Of a stretch of DNA of 47,585 bases, positions 44,590-47,585 are shown piece by piece. Below the pieces are notes generated by a model that worked only from the letters and a program-made list of their open reading frames with translations, had not been told where the DNA came from and ran no database searches. Source of the stretch: Bacteriovoracaceae bacterium (GTDB taxonomy: Bacteria; Bdellovibrionota; Bacteriovoracia; Bacteriovoracales; Bacteriovoracaceae); NCBI GenBank assembly GCA_017858255.1, contig JAFMBV010000018.1, positions 1 to 47,585 on the forward strand, written 5' to 3'. Each line of letters opens with the position of its first letter. Within the stretch, counting starts at the first letter, position 1. The position numbers and the translations under genes are program-made.

Positions 44590-45297
44590 GTGAAAGAAAT
44601 TGATAATTCTCTTGAATTACAGAAATTAATTCAAGAGCAAAACGCTTCTGGTGGTGAGCATACGATTTGGGTAACTAATAAGGAAAATATTCGGTTTTAT
44701 TCTTTTACTATTAAAAGTATTGATCTCGTTAATCGCTCTTTGAGTCTAAAAATCCCATATCAGGAAGATGAAGAGAATAGTTTGTCTTTGCTAGAGGGAG
44801 TAGAAGTTAAGGTTTTTCTATCAGGCGTCAATCTTACCTTCTATTCAGAAATATTAGCTTATAAAAGTCATGAAGGTTTACTTAAAGTAACTTTCCCAGA
44901 AATAGGCTACTTTAAAGAGCGTCGTACTGAAGAGAGAAAGCGACCATTGGGCACTGTAAAAATTAAATTTCCCATAAAGGGAGAGCTTAGTAAGGGCCTT
45001 ATAAAAGACGTTCTTGATCTCTCTTCTGGTGGAGTCTCGTTTATTTTGAGAAAGAATGAGAAATTTCCTTTTATAGAAGGCCATAATTTAATTGAGCATT
45101 TCTCTATCCTAATTGAGGGCAAGGAAATAAAGTTAACTGGAAAAGTCGTAAGGATTTTAAAAATAAAGCCATTTGTTCTTGAAAATGTACCTTATGGTGA
45201 CAGGTTGGTTTCCATGGCCTTTACGGCAGATGATGAGGTGTCTCTTAAGCGATGGCATCAATATTGGGACTCCCTGCAAAAAAATAAAGCTGACTAA
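44590..45297 (+). CDS. PilZ-domain protein (c-di-GMP binding)
   Basis: This is a 235-residue cytoplasmic protein. Residues ~1-110 form a beta-rich N-terminal domain as in YcgR-like proteins. The PilZ domain follows, with the c-di-GMP-binding RRTEERKRP (RxxxR) near residue 116 and DLSSGGVSF (D/NxSxxG) near 143. Both signatures are intact, so binding is likely. It may control motility or surface functions. The start is GTG with AGAGGA 6 nt upstream. An acylase gene follows after 80 bp on the same strand. Confidence 0.88.
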   Translation: MKEIDNSLELQKLIQEQNASGGEHTIWVTNKENIRFYSFTIKSIDLVNRSLSLKIPYQEDEENSLSLLEGVEVKVFLSGVNLTFYSEILAYKSHEGLLKVTFPEIGYFKERRTEERKRPLGTVKIKFPIKGELSKGLIKDVLDLSSGGVSFILRKNEKFPFIEGHNLIEHFSILIEGKEIKLTGKVVRILKIKPFVLENVPYGDRLVSMAFTADDEVSLKRWHQYWDSLQKNKAD

Positions 45298-45377
45298 AAG
45301 CTCTCCTCTGACTAGTGAAAAGCTATACATTCCTCTGTATACTTTGAAAAAATTTAAGAAATATTAATGGAAAAAAT

Positions 45378-47585
45378 ATGAGAAAGGCATTCGCCGCATT
45401 ATTTGTCGTTTTAATTTTAGGACTGGGGATTTTTGCATGGACCTTTCCTAAGAGTCGTCTTCCGCAAAGGGAAGGTGCTCTAAGTTTAAGGGGATTAAAA
45501 GATAAGGTTCGAGTTACTAGGGACAAGTGGGGAATACCCCATATTGAAGCAGAAAATGAGCATGATCTTCAGGTCGCTTTAGGTTTCACCATGGCGGGAG
45601 ACCGCCTCTTTCAAATGGACCTTCTTAGGCGAATTGCCAATGGCGAACTTAGTGAAGTTCTTGGAGAGAAAACGGTTGAGTTTGATATTCTCTTAAGAAA
45701 GTTACGCTTGCGCGCCCATATGGATGACTTTTGGGAGTCAAATCGCCATAAGCTAGACCCACGCATGATTTCTTTAATGGAAGCTTTTTATAGTGGTGTC
45801 CATCAGTATATTGAAACTCAGCCACTTCCAATAGAATTCAAAATACTGGGATATAAACCTCGCCCTTTTTCCCCTCAAGAGTCGATGGCCATTAGTGGCT
45901 ACCTTGCCCTCAGCTTTGGCGAGGGGATCATCGCCGATCCTCTTTATACGGATCTTTTAAATGATCTCCCTAAGGATCTTGTTGATAAAATGTGGATCCG
46001 CGAAAAAAATGACAAAAATATTGTAACTGATCAAAGAACCGTTAATGTACGTATTAAGGATCAGCCATGGTATGGAAAGTTTTTAGAAGCACAAAATTAC
46101 TTTCGTGATGTTCTAGGCCTCTTTCATGGTTCCAATAGTTGGGTACTCTCAGGAAAGCGTAGTGCATCAGGCTTTCCTCTCTTGGCGAATGATCCCCATG
46201 TAGCCTTTTCTAATCCATCTGTTTGGTATGAGGCCCATTTAAAATCTCCAGAGCATGAGATTTATGGTCACTATATCCCTTTGATTCCCTTTCCCGCCAT
46301 GGGGCACGATAGTTTTAGAGGGTGGGCGATAACGATGTCTGAAATTGATGACATGGATCTCTATGAGGAAAAAGTTAATGAATTAGGGCAGGTTCAATTT
46401 AGAGGCAAGTGGGTGCCCTTGATAGAAGAGAAGGAAATTATCAAAGTAAAAGGTGGCAAAGACCTCGAGATGATTGTGAAGAGAACTCCTCACGGGCCAC
46501 TTATTAATGGAACAAAGTTTGAAGTGGAAGGAAAAAAAATCGCTCTTAAGTGGTCTTATCATCACCCTGAAAATGATGTGGCGACCGCTCTCTACAAGCT
46601 TTCGCATACAAAAAAACTTAGCGATTTAGATGGAGCACTTAAGCATGGGGCAACTCCAGGATTGAATGTCAGTTGGGTCGATGCTGAAGGAAATATTGCG
46701 TGGAGAGTGATGGGTAAAATACCCATTCGTCGCGGTTTTAAGGGGAATCAGATTCTTGAGGGTTGGAATGGTAGGCATGAATATGAGAGATACTTTGATA
46801 TAAAAGAACATCCTGGTGTGATTAACCCAAAATCAGGGGTTATTGTTACGGCAAATTATCGGCCCGAATACAACGGTCCTCTACCTCTTGAAGGTTATTG
46901 GCAGCCTGGCGAGAGATTTGAGCGAATCTATGATCTTTTAAAAGTGAAAGAGAAATGGTCGTTAAATGAAATGAAAGAAATTCAAAATGATCAGTTTGTT
47001 GTCACAGGATCAAAGATGCGAGATGTCCTGTTAAAAGAAGTTATCCCACACACCCAAGAGGAGAGAAATATTATTGCTCTCTTTAAAGAGTGGAAGGGTG
47101 AGAGTCACACTGATAGCTTTGGTAGCTCTCTATATCATATGTGGACTCATCATCTTGGAAAGTTGGCCTTTCATGACGAATTAGGTGAAACACGCTATGT
47201 CGCCTATAACAAGGTCGCTGATTTTTGGAACTTTTTTAAGACATTCATTTTTGATGAGGATTCAATTCTTTGGGACAATAAGAAAACCAAAATAAAAGAA
47301 AGTCGAAATGATATTGTGAATGAATCTTTTAGAGTGGCCATCAGTCGTTTGAAAAGTAGGCTAGGTGAGGACTATAGAGGCTGGCGCTGGGGTGATCTTC
47401 ATACTCTTGAGTTTCAACATCCTCTAGGAAAAGTTAAGCCACTTAATATGATTTTTAACCTCGGTCCTTATCCTGTCGGAGGTGGTTACTTTCAGGTGGA
47501 TAATATGAGTACGGCCCGTTATGAAGACTCTTTTAATGTAAAACTTGGTGCGAGTGTCAGAAGGTTAATCGACTTTAAAGACCCC
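45378..47585 (+). CDS. Penicillin acylase family N-terminal nucleophile hydrolase (partial)
   Basis: An open frame of 736 codons runs from ATG 45378 to the window edge with no stop. It starts with a signal-anchor (LFVVLILGLGIFAWTF). The family features are clear: VRVTRDKWGIPHIEA near residue 47, FTMAGDRLFQMDLLRR, and the autoprocessing site FHGSNSWVLSGKRSASG, where Ser252 becomes the nucleophile at the start of the beta chain. LLANDPH and the substrate-pocket GWAITM follow. The enzyme cleaves amide bonds of acyl compounds such as penicillins or acyl-homoserine lactones in the periplasm; the substrate is not decided. The C-terminus lies outside. Confidence 0.92.
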   Translation, partial: MRKAFAALFVVLILGLGIFAWTFPKSRLPQREGALSLRGLKDKVRVTRDKWGIPHIEAENEHDLQVALGFTMAGDRLFQMDLLRRIANGELSEVLGEKTVEFDILLRKLRLRAHMDDFWESNRHKLDPRMISLMEAFYSGVHQYIETQPLPIEFKILGYKPRPFSPQESMAISGYLALSFGEGIIADPLYTDLLNDLPKDLVDKMWIREKNDKNIVTDQRTVNVRIKDQPWYGKFLEAQNYFRDVLGLFHGSNSWVLSGKRSASGFPLLANDPHVAFSNPSVWYEAHLKSPEHEIYGHYIPLIPFPAMGHDSFRGWAITMSEIDDMDLYEEKVNELGQVQFRGKWVPLIEEKEIIKVKGGKDLEMIVKRTPHGPLINGTKFEVEGKKIALKWSYHHPENDVATALYKLSHTKKLSDLDGALKHGATPGLNVSWVDAEGNIAWRVMGKIPIRRGFKGNQILEGWNGRHEYERYFDIKEHPGVINPKSGVIVTANYRPEYNGPLPLEGYWQPGERFERIYDLLKVKEKWSLNEMKEIQNDQFVVTGSKMRDVLLKEVIPHTQEERNIIALFKEWKGESHTDSFGSSLYHMWTHHLGKLAFHDELGETRYVAYNKVADFWNFFKTFIFDEDSILWDNKKTKIKESRNDIVNESFRVAISRLKSRLGEDYRGWRWGDLHTLEFQHPLGKVKPLNMIFNLGPYPVGGGYFQVDNMSTARYEDSFNVKLGASVRRLIDFKDP

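Overview
The window is 47.6 kb of AT-rich, gene-dense bacterial chromosome, with intergenic gaps mostly under 300 bp. Gene content suggests a Gram-negative member of the Bdellovibrionota, most likely the Bacteriovoracales (Bacteriovorax/Halobacteriovorax/Peredibacter type). The supporting signs are many lipoproteins with loose lipoboxes, outer-membrane barrels, secreted proteases and nucleases, a TIGR02147-type regulator and N-terminal-twitch radical SAM enzymes. This is inference from gene families; there is no rRNA or other marker gene. I see no tRNA, rRNA, CRISPR array, transposase or prophage block.

Layout. 1-5.7 kb: a partial secreted protein, a small secreted protein, a 5'-truncated ORF, an alpha/beta-hydrolase lipoprotein, and a three-gene unit of an unknown lipoprotein, a small membrane-anchored protein and an HTTM-type membrane protein. 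5.7-10.8 kb (minus strand): a radical SAM protein, a secreted catalase-like protein whose ribosome-binding site lies in a perfect hairpin, a membrane/pilin fusion, a nitroreductase, a small secreted protein and an SGNH-fold protein lacking its usual catalytic residues. 10.9-12.9 kb: the glutathione-dependent formaldehyde detoxification pair. 13-17 kb: a small envelope protein, a glycosyltransferase with a VanZ-like protein, an ECF sigma factor with a putative membrane anti-sigma factor, and a membrane adenylate cyclase. 17-20 kb: a 10-bp repeat array between divergent promoters, a TIGR02147-like regulator coupled to a secreted protein with a repeated GEITGAG motif, a phage-type short-chain dehydrogenase and a second radical SAM protein. 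20-25.4 kb: a phospholipase D-like protein, a trypsin-like protease, and further secreted, lipoprotein and outer-membrane proteins. 25.5-35.7 kb: an unknown 694-residue lipoprotein, then a four-gene minus-strand operon (outer-membrane barrel, large lipoprotein, 1123-residue nuclease lipoprotein, and a fusion of an NlpC/P60-like domain with a DTW domain), with a divergent NhaR-like LysR regulator. 36.9-47.6 kb: a short-chain dehydrogenase, a lipoprotein with a circularly permuted ATP-grasp domain, an MFS transporter, a trypsin-like lipoprotein, an ABC1/UbiB kinase-like protein coupled to an exported MsrA, a PilZ protein, and a penicillin-acylase-family gene cut by the window end.

Most products act in the envelope or outside the cell, as hydrolases, proteases and nucleases. 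That fits a predator or scavenger. Signalling is represented by class III cyclase (cAMP), PilZ (c-di-GMP) and an ECF sigma factor. The best candidates for undescribed biology are the TIGR02147/GEITGAG pair with its repeat array, the lipoprotein ATP-grasp, the NlpC/P60-DTW fusion, a motif shared by three unrelated envelope proteins, and the ribosome-site hairpin of the catalase-like gene.
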